Positions 41,999-50,828 are shown, numbered from the stretch's first letter. The stretch is 64,000 nt of DNA from an uncultured Pseudomonadota bacterium (GCA_903861005.1 CAIOSP010000181.1:1-64000), one strand, 5' to 3'. Notes: a model not told the origin generated them from the letters alone. A program made the numbers and translations.

Positions 41999-43687
41999 TC
42001 AGGGCCTGGGGAGCAGCGTCACGTCGAGGATCTGATCCGCGTCGACGTCGGTGAGCGTGGTGGTGCGGCCGTCCGGCCAGAACAACTCCACCTTGTCGAG
42101 GCGGGTGGCGCCGCCCAAGCCGAATATCACCTCGGGCGGACCGGAGGAGTACATGCTGGTCCCGCCGGCGTGCACCCAACGGTTCCACACCCGAGCGCCC
42201 GCGGTCACGCGCACCCGGGTGGAGATGCCGAACGTGTTTGGCGGCGGCGCGTGCGTTCGGACGCGCAGCCACGTCCCGTCGCCGCAGCGGGACACGTAGA
42301 GCAGCGGCGGCGAGTCGAGCAGCCGCTTGAGCACGTCCGGCCAGCCGTCGTTGTTGAAGTCGGCGACCACCAGCCCGCGGCTCGGCTCGCGCGCGGCCAT
42401 TCCCCAGGCCACCCCCTCATCGTGGAACTGACCGTCCTCGCCCTGCACGAACACGGCGTCGGGCTCCCAGTCGGCGTCATGCCACTCGTCCCAGTAGCCA
42501 AAGTTCATCAGGACGTCGGCGTCTCCGTCCACGTCGAGGTCGACCACCTCGGTGCCCCACCCGAACTCTTGCAGGTCGCCGTCGCCCTCCCAGGTGGCGA
42601 CCAAGCCGCGGCTCGACGCGCCTTCGAACCACCCGATGGGCGTGGAGAGCAGCAAGCTGGCGGCCTTCCACGAGGACTGCACGAAGTCGGGCCGCTCGTC
42701 GCCGTTGAGATCGCCGACGCCCAAGCCCATGCCGGCGAACGGGATCTCAAACCCGGACTGGTTGTCCACGTCGAGCGACAGGCCGGTGGGTGTGTTCCAG
42801 AACAGGCGGCTCGGGCGCGACCAGCCGTAGTCGTTGACCATCAGCAGCTCGGGCTGTTGATCGCCGTCCAGGTCTTGGAAGCTCGACATGAAGGTGTAGC
42901 CGCCCTTCACGTCGTCGGGGATCAGGTCTGAGCGGTCCAAGAACATGGCGCCGCCCAGATTCTCGAAGAGCCTGGGTGGGTCGGCGATCTCGGCGAGCGG
43001 CGTGTCGTGGGGGTTCTCCGGGGTGGGGCCGTAGCTGCCCACGAACAGGTCGAGGTCGCCGTCGCGGTCCATGTCGCCCCAGGCGCTGGTCTGCGCGCGC
43101 GTCGACACGTCGATCCCGGAGCCAGCGGTGGCGTCGGCGAACACGCCGCGACCGTCGTTGAGCAGCAGCAAGCTCGGCTTGGACCAGCGCGTGACGAACA
43201 GGTCGAGGTCACCGTCGCCGTCGACGTCCACGACGGTCGCGCCGGTGGACATCGACAGGTCCACGCCGGGGAAGCCTTCGTCCACCAGGTTGGTGAACGT
43301 GCCGTCCGCGAAGCCCACGCGGTACTGCGACGTGAACGCCCCCGGTAGGAGCATGTCGAGCAGGCCGTCGCCCGTCAGGTCGGCCACGACCGCGCCCCCG
43401 CCGACCAAGCGGTATTGGCCCTCGACGAGGTTCTCAAACGGCGCGTCCTGGATCGCCCAGCGGGCCGCGTCACGCTGCGTGGGATCGGCGCACGTGATCA
43501 CGCCGCTCGTGCGGACCGTGTGGTCGGGCGGCGGCGGGACGTCGGTGTCAGGCGGGACGTCGGTGTCGGGTGGGACGTCGGTGTCGACGGCGACCGCCAC
43601 GTCCTGGTCCGTGTCGACGACCGGCGCGTCAGGCACGCCGCAGCCGACCAGCGCGAGCGCGATCCAGGATGGACGAAGCGGCGGCAC
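41999..43687 (-). CDS. FG-GAP/VCBS repeat lipoprotein with ASPIC/UnbV end (CRTAC1-like)
   Basis: A 562-residue surface lipoprotein. The signal ends in the lipobox ALVGC (Cys16). A linker follows with three tandem DTDVPP units. Residues ~95-480 contain calcium-binding FG-GAP/VCBS blade motifs: ADLTGDGLLDMLLP, DVDGDGDLDLFV, DMDRDGDLDLFVGS, DLNGDERPDF, DLDVDGDADV and DFNNDGWPDV, suggesting a beta-propeller. The C-terminal ~80 residues are the ASPIC/UnbV domain (VTAGARVWNRWVHAGG, then KVELFWPDGRTTTL). Such proteins are thought to be extracellular and bind Ca2+; no enzyme activity is known. The gene is convergent with the giant STAND gene (18 bp gap). Confidence 0.88.
   Translation of the reverse strand: MPPLRPSWIALALVGCGVPDAPVVDTDQDVAVAVDTDVPPDTDVPPDTDVPPPPDHTVRTSGVITCADPTQRDAARWAIQDAPFENLVEGQYRLVGGGAVVADLTGDGLLDMLLPGAFTSQYRVGFADGTFTNLVDEGFPGVDLSMSTGATVVDVDGDGDLDLFVTRWSKPSLLLLNDGRGVFADATAGSGIDVSTRAQTSAWGDMDRDGDLDLFVGSYGPTPENPHDTPLAEIADPPRLFENLGGAMFLDRSDLIPDDVKGGYTFMSSFQDLDGDQQPELLMVNDYGWSRPSRLFWNTPTGLSLDVDNQSGFEIPFAGMGLGVGDLNGDERPDFVQSSWKAASLLLSTPIGWFEGASSRGLVATWEGDGDLQEFGWGTEVVDLDVDGDADVLMNFGYWDEWHDADWEPDAVFVQGEDGQFHDEGVAWGMAAREPSRGLVVADFNNDGWPDVLKRLLDSPPLLYVSRCGDGTWLRVRTHAPPPNTFGISTRVRVTAGARVWNRWVHAGGTSMYSSGPPEVIFGLGGATRLDKVELFWPDGRTTTLTDVDADQILDVTLLPRP
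43533..43586 (-). repeat. Three tandem 18-bp units encoding DTDVPP
   Basis: Three nearly identical 18-bp units at 43533-43550, 43551-43568 and 43569-43586 in the linker after the lipid-anchored Cys. Each is in frame, so copy-number change would alter linker length by six residues without a frameshift. Confidence 0.85.
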
Positions 43688-43746
43688 GACGGCTCAACCT
43701 CTGGGGTGGGAGCCGCTCTATAGCTGACCGAACCGCCGATCCGCAG

Positions 43747-45279
43747 CTACGCCGTCTCCTGGTCGAGCACGGCGACCGCACGCGCGGCCAGCTCCTCGGC
43801 GTCGTCGGCGCTGTCGCCGATCGCCACCAGGCCGACCTTCCCGAACTGCGAGAGCGCGCCCATCAGGTGGAACACGACGCCGCGCTCGGTGGGGGCGTGG
43901 AAGAGCAGCCCGTGAAGAACGGCGATGTCGATGAGGTCGTCCGGGCGCAGGCCGACGTAGCGCTGGCTCGTGATGTTGTCGGACGCGAAGTAGAACTTCT
44001 CGGCGCCCGACGCGCTGTGGAAGGTGCCGCGGCTCACGTCGTAGCGGCCGTCGGTCAGGAACTTGAGCGTGAGGAACGGGTGGGTGGTGCCGCCCTTGCG
44101 CAGGTTGATCTCGATCGCGAAGTGACGCCAGCCCCGCTCGCCGAGCACGGACACGTAGTCGATCCCAAAGCGGCCGATCACGCCGCGCTGCGCGAGCTCT
44201 TCGGCCACCTGCATGGCGCTCGCCTGCACGTCGGTGCGGTAGGCGCCGTCGGCGGGGAAGCGCGCGCCCAGGAACACCTGACCGTCCACGCCACCCAGCA
44301 CCTGATCGTGCGTGGAGATCGCCTGCGGCTCGCCGACCGCGTTCACGCGGCACTGCACGGACGGGCTCGCCTTCACCTCGCCGTCGATCCACTCTTCGAC
44401 CACGCCCTGCATGTCGCGCAGGCTGGTGGACCAGTCGTCCCAGGTCTCAGACGCTGACACGTACTGCAGCTGCGTGGGCAGGCGGTCGAGGATGCGCGCC
44501 GTGAGCTCATTCTCCGACAAGTTTGGATCGAGGCCGTCGAACGAGAGGACCGCGTTGCCTTCACCGGAGAAGCCGTCGTTGAGCTTGGTGACGGCGCGGC
44601 GCGCGTTCGGGCGTGCGCGTCGGATCGCGGCGAACGCGCGCGCGATGTCCTGCGGATCGCGCAGACGCTCAAAGCCGAACGGGAAGTCGATCCCGGCGGA
44701 GCGGAACACCTCGCGGGCGCCCGACTTGGTGCCCAGGTCGTACAGCGTGGGGTCGACCGCGTGCAGCGGCAGGCCCAGCCGCACCGCCAGCGAGCGCTCC
44801 AGCGTAGACGAGTTGAAGCAGACCAGGTGGCTGGTCTCGGGGTGGGCGATCTCCTCGCGGATGCGCTCGATCAGGCGCGGGCGGCGCAAGATCTTCTCGC
44901 TGAGCGGCGCCACGCTGCTGTCGGCGCAGTGCAGCATGACCAGGCGCGGGCGGGCGTGACTGGCGGGGACGCCGGGCAGCATGGCTAGGTAGTAGTCGAC
45001 GATGCCGGGGTCGATCGCGCTGCTGGTGACGTAGATCACCTTGGTGCGCGGCTGCTTGAGCAGCATCAGGTTCACCAGCATGCGCTCTTCGTAGTGCCAC
45101 ACGCCGGTGATCTTGTTCAGCTCACGCGTGGGGAGCGACAGCGACGGCACGATGACGCACGTCTGCGGCGTGGCCGCGTCGGCGGACAAGATCCGGAACA
45201 GGTCCGGGGTGCGTTGTTGGAGCGCGGCAAAGGCCGCGAGCTCCTCGACTGAGCCAGGGGTGAACATGCCGGCGAGCAT
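43747..45279 (-). CDS. ATP-grasp carboxylate-amine ligase, PGM1/peptide-ligase-related
   Basis: A 510-residue enzyme resembling the PGM1-related peptide ligases, which join a carboxylate to an amine via an acyl phosphate. An N-terminal pre-ATP-grasp Rossmann-like region (about 20-200) includes YVTSSAIDPGIVDYYLAML and HLVCFNSSTLERSLAVRLG. The ATP-grasp part has AVTKLNDGFSGEGNAVL (nucleotide-binding loop), VVEEWIDGEVKASPSVQCRV, and the metal-binding end AIEINLRKGGTTHPF. A C-terminal domain follows (LLFHAPTERGVVFHLMGALS). Starts at 45279 (MLAGMFTPG) or 45267 are both possible; neither has a good ribosome-binding site. Known relatives make small peptides or amino-acid conjugates, but no biosynthetic partners are obvious here. 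Confidence 0.82.
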   Translation of the reverse strand: MLAGMFTPGSVEELAAFAALQQRTPDLFRILSADAATPQTCVIVPSLSLPTRELNKITGVWHYEERMLVNLMLLKQPRTKVIYVTSSAIDPGIVDYYLAMLPGVPASHARPRLVMLHCADSSVAPLSEKILRRPRLIERIREEIAHPETSHLVCFNSSTLERSLAVRLGLPLHAVDPTLYDLGTKSGAREVFRSAGIDFPFGFERLRDPQDIARAFAAIRRARPNARRAVTKLNDGFSGEGNAVLSFDGLDPNLSENELTARILDRLPTQLQYVSASETWDDWSTSLRDMQGVVEEWIDGEVKASPSVQCRVNAVGEPQAISTHDQVLGGVDGQVFLGARFPADGAYRTDVQASAMQVAEELAQRGVIGRFGIDYVSVLGERGWRHFAIEINLRKGGTTHPFLTLKFLTDGRYDVSRGTFHSASGAEKFYFASDNITSQRYVGLRPDDLIDIAVLHGLLFHAPTERGVVFHLMGALSQFGKVGLVAIGDSADDAEELAARAVAVLDQETA

Positions 45280-45369
45280 AATGGCCGCTGTGCCGTCCGT
45301 CGCTCCCGCGCCAGACGCGCTGCACTCGGATATCGGGCGAAGGCCCAAACCAAGCCCTCCGGAGCGCCC

Positions 45370-46029
45370 GTGCACGATCTCATCTTGTCCCAAAGCCAGC
45401 CTGACGGCTCCGCCCTCCTTCGGCTGATCTTCGACCGCGCCGTCCCTGGCCATGTGGCGCCGGGCCAGTTCGTGACCGTGCACGTCGAGGGCCACAAGGC
45501 TGGCTACTTCGCGCTCGCGTCGGGCCCCGGGCAGCTCACCGAGCTGCTGATCAAGCCGCAGGGCCCAGTCGCCGAGCACCTCGCCGCGCTGCCCGTCGGC
45601 TCCGTGGTGCGGGTCTCGGACCCGATCGGCAAGGGCTTCGGCGTCGAGGCCGACGGTCGGCCCCTGGTGGTGCTGGTCAACGGCAGCGGCATCTCCGCGG
45701 TGCGCGGCCTGATCGACGCTGAGATCGCCGCGGGCCTTCCCCGTCCGGTGCACCTGCTCTACGGCGTGCTGACGCCCGGACACGCGGCCTTCCAGGAGCG
45801 GTTGGCGGCGTGGCGGGCGGCCGGCGTGGCGGTGCACCTGGTGCTCGACGCGCCGCAGGATGGCTGGGACGGGCCGACCGGGTTCGTGCAGCACCACGCG
45901 CAGCGCCTGGGCCTGGTGACCGACGCCGTGAGCGTTGCTCTGGTCGGGTTCCCCGCCATGATCGAGGAGACCAAGGCGCTCTACGCCGCCGCGGGCCTGG
46001 CGCCGGAGCGCGTCCGCACCAACTTCTAG
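45370..46029 (+). CDS. FNR-superfamily flavoprotein / oxidoreductase
   Basis: A 219-residue protein of the ferredoxin-NADP reductase superfamily. Residues ~1-95 form the FAD-binding barrel (APGQFVTVHVEG, GYFALASGPGQ). Residues ~100-219 form the NAD-binding half (LVVLVNGSGISAVRGLI, LLYGVLTPGHAAF, then VALVGFPAMIEE). The C-terminal aromatic ends as VRTNF. No iron-sulfur cysteines or partner domain are visible, so it should receive or give electrons to a separate protein. The GTG start has GGAG 6 nt upstream. It is divergent from the ATP-grasp gene, and the UbiD-family gene follows 84 bp downstream. Confidence 0.83.
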   Translation: MHDLILSQSQPDGSALLRLIFDRAVPGHVAPGQFVTVHVEGHKAGYFALASGPGQLTELLIKPQGPVAEHLAALPVGSVVRVSDPIGKGFGVEADGRPLVVLVNGSGISAVRGLIDAEIAAGLPRPVHLLYGVLTPGHAAFQERLAAWRAAGVAVHLVLDAPQDGWDGPTGFVQHHAQRLGLVTDAVSVALVGFPAMIEETKALYAAAGLAPERVRTNF

Positions 46030-46113
46030 GCTGGCGCTTCCTGTCCCGGAACGTTGCGAGCCGTCGTATCCGGGGCCTTGGATCGTTACGGCGCCAACCC
46101 CTTTGGAGGCCGC

Positions 46114-47907
46114 GTGGTCGTTCGCGACATCCCGACGTTCCTCGATCTGCTCCGCACCCGCCGTGACCTTGTGGAGGTCGAGGTCGAGGTCGACACGGAC
46201 CTGGAGCTTGCGGAGATCCACCGTCGCGTGATCGCGGCGGGCGGCCCGGCGCTGCTGTTCAAGCGGCCCAAGGGCAGCACGATCCCCGTCGTCACCAACC
46301 TGTTCGGCACGGCGGCGCGCGCGGAGCTGGCCTTTGGCACCCGGCCCAAGGACTTCGTCGAGACGGCGACCAAGCTGATCCACGAGCTGGTGCCGCCCAC
46401 GCTGGGCAAGCTCTGGCACCGCCGCGACTTCTTCGCGCAGGCCATGAAGATCGGGACCAAGTCGGTGCGCAACGCGCCGGTCATGGAGGTGGTGGAGGCG
46501 CCTGCGCTCGACCGCATCCCGATGATCAGGTCCTGGCCCAAGGACGGCGGCTCGTTCGTCACGCTGCCGCTCGTCTACACCGAGCACCCTGACACCCACG
46601 TGCCCAACCTCGGCATGTACCGCATCCAGCGGCACTCTCCGTCCACCACCGGCATGCACTGGCAGATCGGCAAGGGCGGCGGCTTTCACCACCACGTCGC
46701 GCAGTCGCGCGGCGAGGACCTGCCGGTCACGCTGTTCGTCGGCGGTCCGCCCGCGTTGATCCTGTCGGCGGTGGCACCGCTGCCCGAGAACGTGCCGGAG
46801 ATCCTGCTCGCCAGCCTGCTGGTGGGCGAGCGCCTGCGCGTGACCGACGGCCCCGGCGCCCACCGTCTGGTCGCGGACTGCGAGTTCGCGTTCGTCGGCC
46901 ACGTGAAGCCGCACGAGACGCAGCCCGAGGGTCCGTTCGGCGACCACTACGGGTACTACTCGTGGACGCACGACTACCCGGTGTTCCACGTCGACAAGAT
47001 GTGCCACCGCAAGGACGCCATCTGGCCCGCCACCATCGTGGGCAAGCCGCGCCAGGAGGACCTGTTCATCGGCGACTACCTGCAGGACCTGCTGTCGCCG
47101 CTGTTCCCGCTGGTCATGCCGAGCGTGATCGACCTGTGGACCTACGGCGAGACCGGCTACCACGCGCTCGCCGCGGCGGTGGTGCAGGAGCGCTACTCGC
47201 GCGAGGCAGTGGTGTCGGCGTTCCGCATCCTGGGCGAGGGCCAGCTGTCGCTCACCAAGTTCCTGTGGGTCGTGGACAAGCGGGTGAACCTCAAGGATCC
47301 GCGCGACGTGCTGGCGGCGCTGCTGTGCCGGTTCCACCCCGAGACCGACCTCTACGTGATCTCCAACCTGTCGATGGACACGCTCGACTACACCGGCCCG
47401 CGCGTGAACCACGGCAGCAAGGGCATCATGATCGGCGTGGGCGAGCCGTGGCGTGAGCTGCCGCGCGGCTGGTGCGGCGAGCCTCCATCGGGCATCCACC
47501 AGGTCGAGGTCTTCTGCCCAGGCTGCCTGGTGGTCTCAGGCCCTACCTGGGACGCGGAGGAGAGCCTGCCCGCGCGCATCGCGGCGGCCTTCCCCGAGTG
47601 GCCGATGGTCGTGATCGTCGACGACGCGAAAGTCGCGGTCCGCACGCCGTCGCGCTTCCTGTGGACGACGTTCACACGCTTTGAGCCAGCGGCGGACATC
47701 CACGCCGCGCGCACCCGCGTGCATCGCAACCACGTCGTCCGCGAGGGCACGATCACGATCGACGCGCGCTTCAAGCGCGAGTACCCCGACGAGCTGTTCT
47801 GCGACCCGGACACGGCCGCCACCGTCACCCGCCGCTGGAAGGAGTACTTCCCGAAGGGCGGCGTGGAGATGGGCGACTCGGACGCGGGTCACCTGGACAA
47901 GCTGTAG
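46114..47907 (+). CDS. UbiD-family decarboxylase, probably menaquinone type (MqnL-like)
   Basis: A 597-residue prenylated-FMN-dependent decarboxylase. It shows the family start RDIPTFLDLLRTRRDLVEVE, the cofactor region MYRIQRHSPSTTGMHWQIGK, KGGGFHH, the DCEFAFVGHVKPHETQPEG stretch with PFGDHYGYY, and DYLQDLLSPLFPLVMP. It is longer than E. coli UbiD (about 497) and close to the long forms annotated in futalosine menaquinone pathways. This agrees with the UbiA-like gene at 1581. I set the start at GTG 46114, just after GGAGG, because it matches the family N-terminus; the frame is open to 46054. No UbiX-type prFMN synthase is visible in the window. Confidence 0.85.
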   Translation: MVVRDIPTFLDLLRTRRDLVEVEVEVDTDLELAEIHRRVIAAGGPALLFKRPKGSTIPVVTNLFGTAARAELAFGTRPKDFVETATKLIHELVPPTLGKLWHRRDFFAQAMKIGTKSVRNAPVMEVVEAPALDRIPMIRSWPKDGGSFVTLPLVYTEHPDTHVPNLGMYRIQRHSPSTTGMHWQIGKGGGFHHHVAQSRGEDLPVTLFVGGPPALILSAVAPLPENVPEILLASLLVGERLRVTDGPGAHRLVADCEFAFVGHVKPHETQPEGPFGDHYGYYSWTHDYPVFHVDKMCHRKDAIWPATIVGKPRQEDLFIGDYLQDLLSPLFPLVMPSVIDLWTYGETGYHALAAAVVQERYSREAVVSAFRILGEGQLSLTKFLWVVDKRVNLKDPRDVLAALLCRFHPETDLYVISNLSMDTLDYTGPRVNHGSKGIMIGVGEPWRELPRGWCGEPPSGIHQVEVFCPGCLVVSGPTWDAEESLPARIAAAFPEWPMVVIVDDAKVAVRTPSRFLWTTFTRFEPAADIHAARTRVHRNHVVREGTITIDARFKREYPDELFCDPDTAATVTRRWKEYFPKGGVEMGDSDAGHLDKL

Positions 47908-47926
47908 CGCGACGAGCCGGCCTGAC

Positions 47927-48151
47927 TCAGTCGTCGTCGCCGTCAGCCGGGTACATGAAGTACGCCACGATGAACAGGCCGAACGCGGCGATCAGCGGGC
48001 CGTACATCGGGTCGCCGGGGAAGTCCGTGGCGGTCAGCGGCAGCGTGAAGAAGTCGTCGAAGTTCGGGTTGTACCAGACGCCCCAGACGACGATGCAAAA
48101 GCCGGCGAGCACCACCAGCAGGAAGGAGACGATTCGCTGAACGGCTTGCAT
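47927..48151 (-). CDS. Small two-helix membrane protein, unknown
   Basis: 74 residues: a membrane helix at ~8-27 (VSFLLVVLAGFCIVVWGVWY), a loop, a second helix at ~50-66 (GPLIAAFGLFIVAYFMY) and an acidic end (PADGDDD). No family is recognised. The ATG is preceded by GGGGACCCA, and a -10-like TACAAT lies at 48194-48189 on the minus strand. It follows a lipoprotein gene on the same strand after 42 bp. Confidence 0.65.
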   Translation of the reverse strand: MQAVQRIVSFLLVVLAGFCIVVWGVWYNPNFDDFFTLPLTATDFPGDPMYGPLIAAFGLFIVAYFMYPADGDDD

Positions 48152-48193
48152 TGGGTCCCCATGTGTGGGGGATGCCCCCCGGTCCAGATTGTA

Positions 48194-48631
48194 TCAGGGT
48201 TGCTCGGCCGGTTGGGCGCGTTGTGCGTACCAGGCCAGGATCACCTTGCGCTGGGACTCTAGCGTCTTGTTGAGGGTCTTCTGTTGGGCGGCGGGCTTCC
48301 CACCATTCTTGCGTACCGCGTCCCCGAACCGACCGAGGTCGTACTCCAGGTGGAGCGCCAGCATCTTGTCGGACGCGCGGATGGGCGCGAGCAGGTGTGC
48401 GCGGAAGATGGCGGTGGCCAGGATCCACTGCTGCTCGGCACCGACACGCTCGCCCGCGTCGTGGTCGGCGGCCGCCTCGCCGATCAGGTGCTGCACGTCG
48501 TCGATCAGCTCGCCCGGGTCATCGCCGATCGGGGGGACGACCAGCGCGTCGCGCTCGGCCGCCTCCGTGCTGTACCCCGACAGCGCGGAGCAGCTTCCCA
48601 GCATCAACGTGAGCGCGATCAGCAGACGCAA
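48194..48631 (-). CDS. Small lipoprotein, unknown
   Basis: A 145-residue predicted lipoprotein: MRLLIALTLMLGSCSALSGY has a clear lipobox LGSC with Cys14. The mature part is helical and charged (DDVQHLIGEAAADHDAGERV, then LNKTLESQRKVILAWYAQ). No family is recognised. The start is TTG at 48629-48631, with GGAG 6 nt upstream; an in-frame ATG nine codons later would remove most of the signal peptide. It is divergent from the TlpA-like gene. Confidence 0.72.
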   Translation of the reverse strand: MRLLIALTLMLGSCSALSGYSTEAAERDALVVPPIGDDPGELIDDVQHLIGEAAADHDAGERVGAEQQWILATAIFRAHLLAPIRASDKMLALHLEYDLGRFGDAVRKNGGKPAAQQKTLNKTLESQRKVILAWYAQRAQPAEQP

Positions 48632-48772
48632 CGAGGACTCCGTGCAATCCGTGCTTCGGCGGTAACGAGGGCAGGGGATCTGCGCGAGGGGTTGTCTCGG
48701 GTTCGTGCCGCGGTGTGCCGATGAGGCCGCGGACGGGGTATCCGTGGCGGGAACGGTGGACCGGGCCAGGAC

Positions 48773-49300
48773 ATGAACCGTCGCGAACAGATCGTCGGGT
48801 TGTTGAAGGACTGGGGCATCGCCGCGGCGGTGACCGTGGTGGTGGTGGGTCTGTGGCGGATGACGCAGCCCGATCCCATCCACCCGGGGTTGGACGCGCC
48901 CATCCTGACCACGCCGTATGTGGACGGTCGTCCTTACGATCTGGCCGCTGAGAGCGCGGACGTGGTCGTGGTGAACTTCTGGGCGACCTGGTGCGGACCC
49001 TGCCGCATGGAGATCCCCGACTTCAGCGCGTTCGCCACGGCCAACCCGGACGTGAAGATGCTGGGGATCAGCATCGACGACTCCATGCAGCCGCCGCAAT
49101 TGGCGCGTGCCGCCAAGGCGCTCGGCATCACCTACGACGTGCTGCACGACGCAGACGGCCGCGCGCGCGCCACCTGGGGGGTCGACAACTTCCCGACCAC
49201 CTTCGTGCTCGACAGCCGCCACGACGTGGTCGACTCGCACATCGGCGTGGCCAGCCGTCAGTGGCTGGAGCAGGCCGTCGCCAAGGCGCGCGCTCGCTAG
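48773..49300 (+). CDS. TlpA/ResA-type membrane-anchored thioredoxin
   Basis: A 175-residue protein with one N-terminal membrane anchor (about residues 15-30, AAAVTVVVVGLW). A thioredoxin fold follows: VNFWATWCGPCRMEIPDF holds the active-site Cys pair, and NFPTTFVLDS supplies the cis-Pro. The fold should face the periplasm and reduce disulfides, for example in cytochrome c maturation or of secreted proteins. No cytochrome genes are adjacent. Its stop codon directly abuts the stop of the convergent SpmAB gene. Confidence 0.9.
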   Translation: MNRREQIVGLLKDWGIAAAVTVVVVGLWRMTQPDPIHPGLDAPILTTPYVDGRPYDLAAESADVVVVNFWATWCGPCRMEIPDFSAFATANPDVKMLGISIDDSMQPPQLARAAKALGITYDVLHDADGRARATWGVDNFPTTFVLDSRHDVVDSHIGVASRQWLEQAVAKARAR

Positions 49301-50701
49301 CTAGCTGTTCCAGGCCAAGTAGAGCTTGCAGGCGACGACTGCGCCCGCGACCCCGGCGAAGTCCGCGGCGAGCCCGGCGATCAGCGCGTGTCGAATGCGC
49401 GTGACGCCCACCGATCCGAAGTACACGGCCAGCACGTAGAACGTGGTCTCCGTGCAGCCCATGATCGTGCTGACCAGCAGGCCCGTGTAGGTGTCGGGGC
49501 CGGTGGCCGGGTTCTGCAGGATCGACACCATCAGGCCCATCGCGCCCGACCCGGACAGCGGTCGGAGCAGCGCCATCGGGAGCGCCGCGCCGGGCAGGCC
49601 CAGCGGCGACGTGATCGGGTCCAGCACGCCCACCAGCATGTCGAGCGCGCCGCTCGCCTGGAACATGCCCACTGCGCACAGGATGGCGATGAGGTTGGGG
49701 ATGATGCGGATCGCGGTGTCCCAGCCGTCGCGCGCGCCAGCGACGAACGACTCGTAGACCTTCACGCCGCGGGCCGCGCCGAACGCGAGCATCCCAAATG
49801 CCATGCCGGGCACAATCCACGGGGCGAACACCGCGCCGTACAGCACCGACACCGGGATCATGGCGAGCAGGCACGCGATGGCGAGCCACGAAACCCACAG
49901 CGGGTAGCCGGGGTCGATCTCCTCGGCGCTGGGGACCTCGACCTCCTCGACGTCTTCAGGCGGGGTGAGCTGCTTCGCGGTCGCGAAGCGCGGCTCGATC
50001 AGCTTCACCACCAGGATCGCGAACACGGTCGAGCAGGCCGTCGCGAACAAGGTGGTCGGCAGCACGGCGGCCGGCATGCGCGAGCCGAGCGTCTGCCGGA
50101 GCACGATGGTGCCGGTGGGCAGCAGGGTGACGCCGCTCGTGTTGATCGCCAGGAACAGCACCATGGCGTTCGACGCGGTGCCCTTGAACGGGTTGAGGCG
50201 CGACAGCTCCCGCATGGCCTTGATGCCAAACGGCGTGGCCGCGTTGCCAAGCCCGAGCGCGTTGGCTGACAAGTTCAGCACCATCGCCGCCATGGCCGGG
50301 TGGTCAGGCGGCACGTCCGGGAACGCGGCGGTGAGCAGCGGACGGACCAGCCGGGCGATCACCTTGAGCAGGCCGCCGTCCTCCGCGACCTTCATCACCC
50401 CCAGAAAGAAGGTCATGGCGCCGACTAGGCCCAGCACCAGATCGACCGACGCCTTGGCGCGCTCGAGGATGGCGTCCTGCATCTTCTCCATGGGCGCGCG
50501 CGGCGGGGGCGGGGGCTTGGGCGCCGCCGCGTCGCGCAGGCGCGTGACCTCGGCGACGAGCGCCGCCACCGCCGGATCGTCGCTGTGGGGAAGCTCGGCC
50601 GCGACGACCGGGGGGGGGGGCGGGGGCGGGGTCCAGTGCAGCTGGGACCACGCGGCCATCGCGAACGCGACAGCGATCATCGCCATGAAGATCCGGTTCA
50701 A
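49301..50701 (-). CDS. SpmA-SpmB fusion (nucleoside recognition domain membrane protein)
   Basis: A 466-residue polytopic membrane protein that fuses the two spore-maturation-type halves. After a first helix and a Pro-rich segment, the SpmA-like half (about 70-235) has VLNLSANALGLGNAATPFG and SNAMVLFLAINTSGVTLLPT. The SpmB-like half (about 270-466) has RIIPNLIAILCAVGMF, LLRPLSGSGAMG and STIMGCTETTFYVLAVYF. These proteins carry nucleoside-recognition (Gate) domains and occur in many non-sporulating bacteria, so sporulation cannot be inferred; transport is likely but the substrate is unknown. The Pro-rich segment is encoded by an 11-base G/C homopolymer. Confidence 0.88.
   Translation of the reverse strand: MNRIFMAMIAVAFAMAAWSQLHWTPPPPPPPVVAAELPHSDDPAVAALVAEVTRLRDAAAPKPPPPPRAPMEKMQDAILERAKASVDLVLGLVGAMTFFLGVMKVAEDGGLLKVIARLVRPLLTAAFPDVPPDHPAMAAMVLNLSANALGLGNAATPFGIKAMRELSRLNPFKGTASNAMVLFLAINTSGVTLLPTGTIVLRQTLGSRMPAAVLPTTLFATACSTVFAILVVKLIEPRFATAKQLTPPEDVEEVEVPSAEEIDPGYPLWVSWLAIACLLAMIPVSVLYGAVFAPWIVPGMAFGMLAFGAARGVKVYESFVAGARDGWDTAIRIIPNLIAILCAVGMFQASGALDMLVGVLDPITSPLGLPGAALPMALLRPLSGSGAMGLMVSILQNPATGPDTYTGLLVSTIMGCTETTFYVLAVYFGSVGVTRIRHALIAGLAADFAGVAGAVVACKLYLAWNS
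50610..50620. repeat. 11-base homopolymeric G tract inside spmAB
   Basis: Eleven consecutive G on the + strand (C on the coding strand) encode part of PPPPPPP near residue 30 of the SpmAB fusion. Slippage would shift the frame and truncate the protein early. It may be a phase-variation tract or a sequencing-sensitive spot. Confidence 0.8.
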
Positions 50702-50828
50702 TCCAACTCCAAGGGCGTCGCGCGGGTGTCACGGTGGGTCAAGCGGCCCAGTCGTGACGGGGTCGCATGTTACAGCGGGTCGGATGTCGGGAGTACCACA
50801 GTTGCGGCCTGCTTGTTCCGGACTCATC

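Noticed and set aside
43533-43586. Possible CRISPR-like or minisatellite array
   Set aside because: The three 18-bp units are contiguous, without spacers, and encode an in-frame DTDVPP linker.
45280-47499. Extension of the ATP-grasp frame up to 47499
   Set aside because: It lies antisense to the flavoprotein and UbiD genes and has low-complexity shadow composition.
49301-50701. SpmA/SpmB homology as evidence of endospore formation
   Set aside because: These nucleoside-recognition membrane proteins occur widely in non-sporulating bacteria, and no other sporulation gene is seen.
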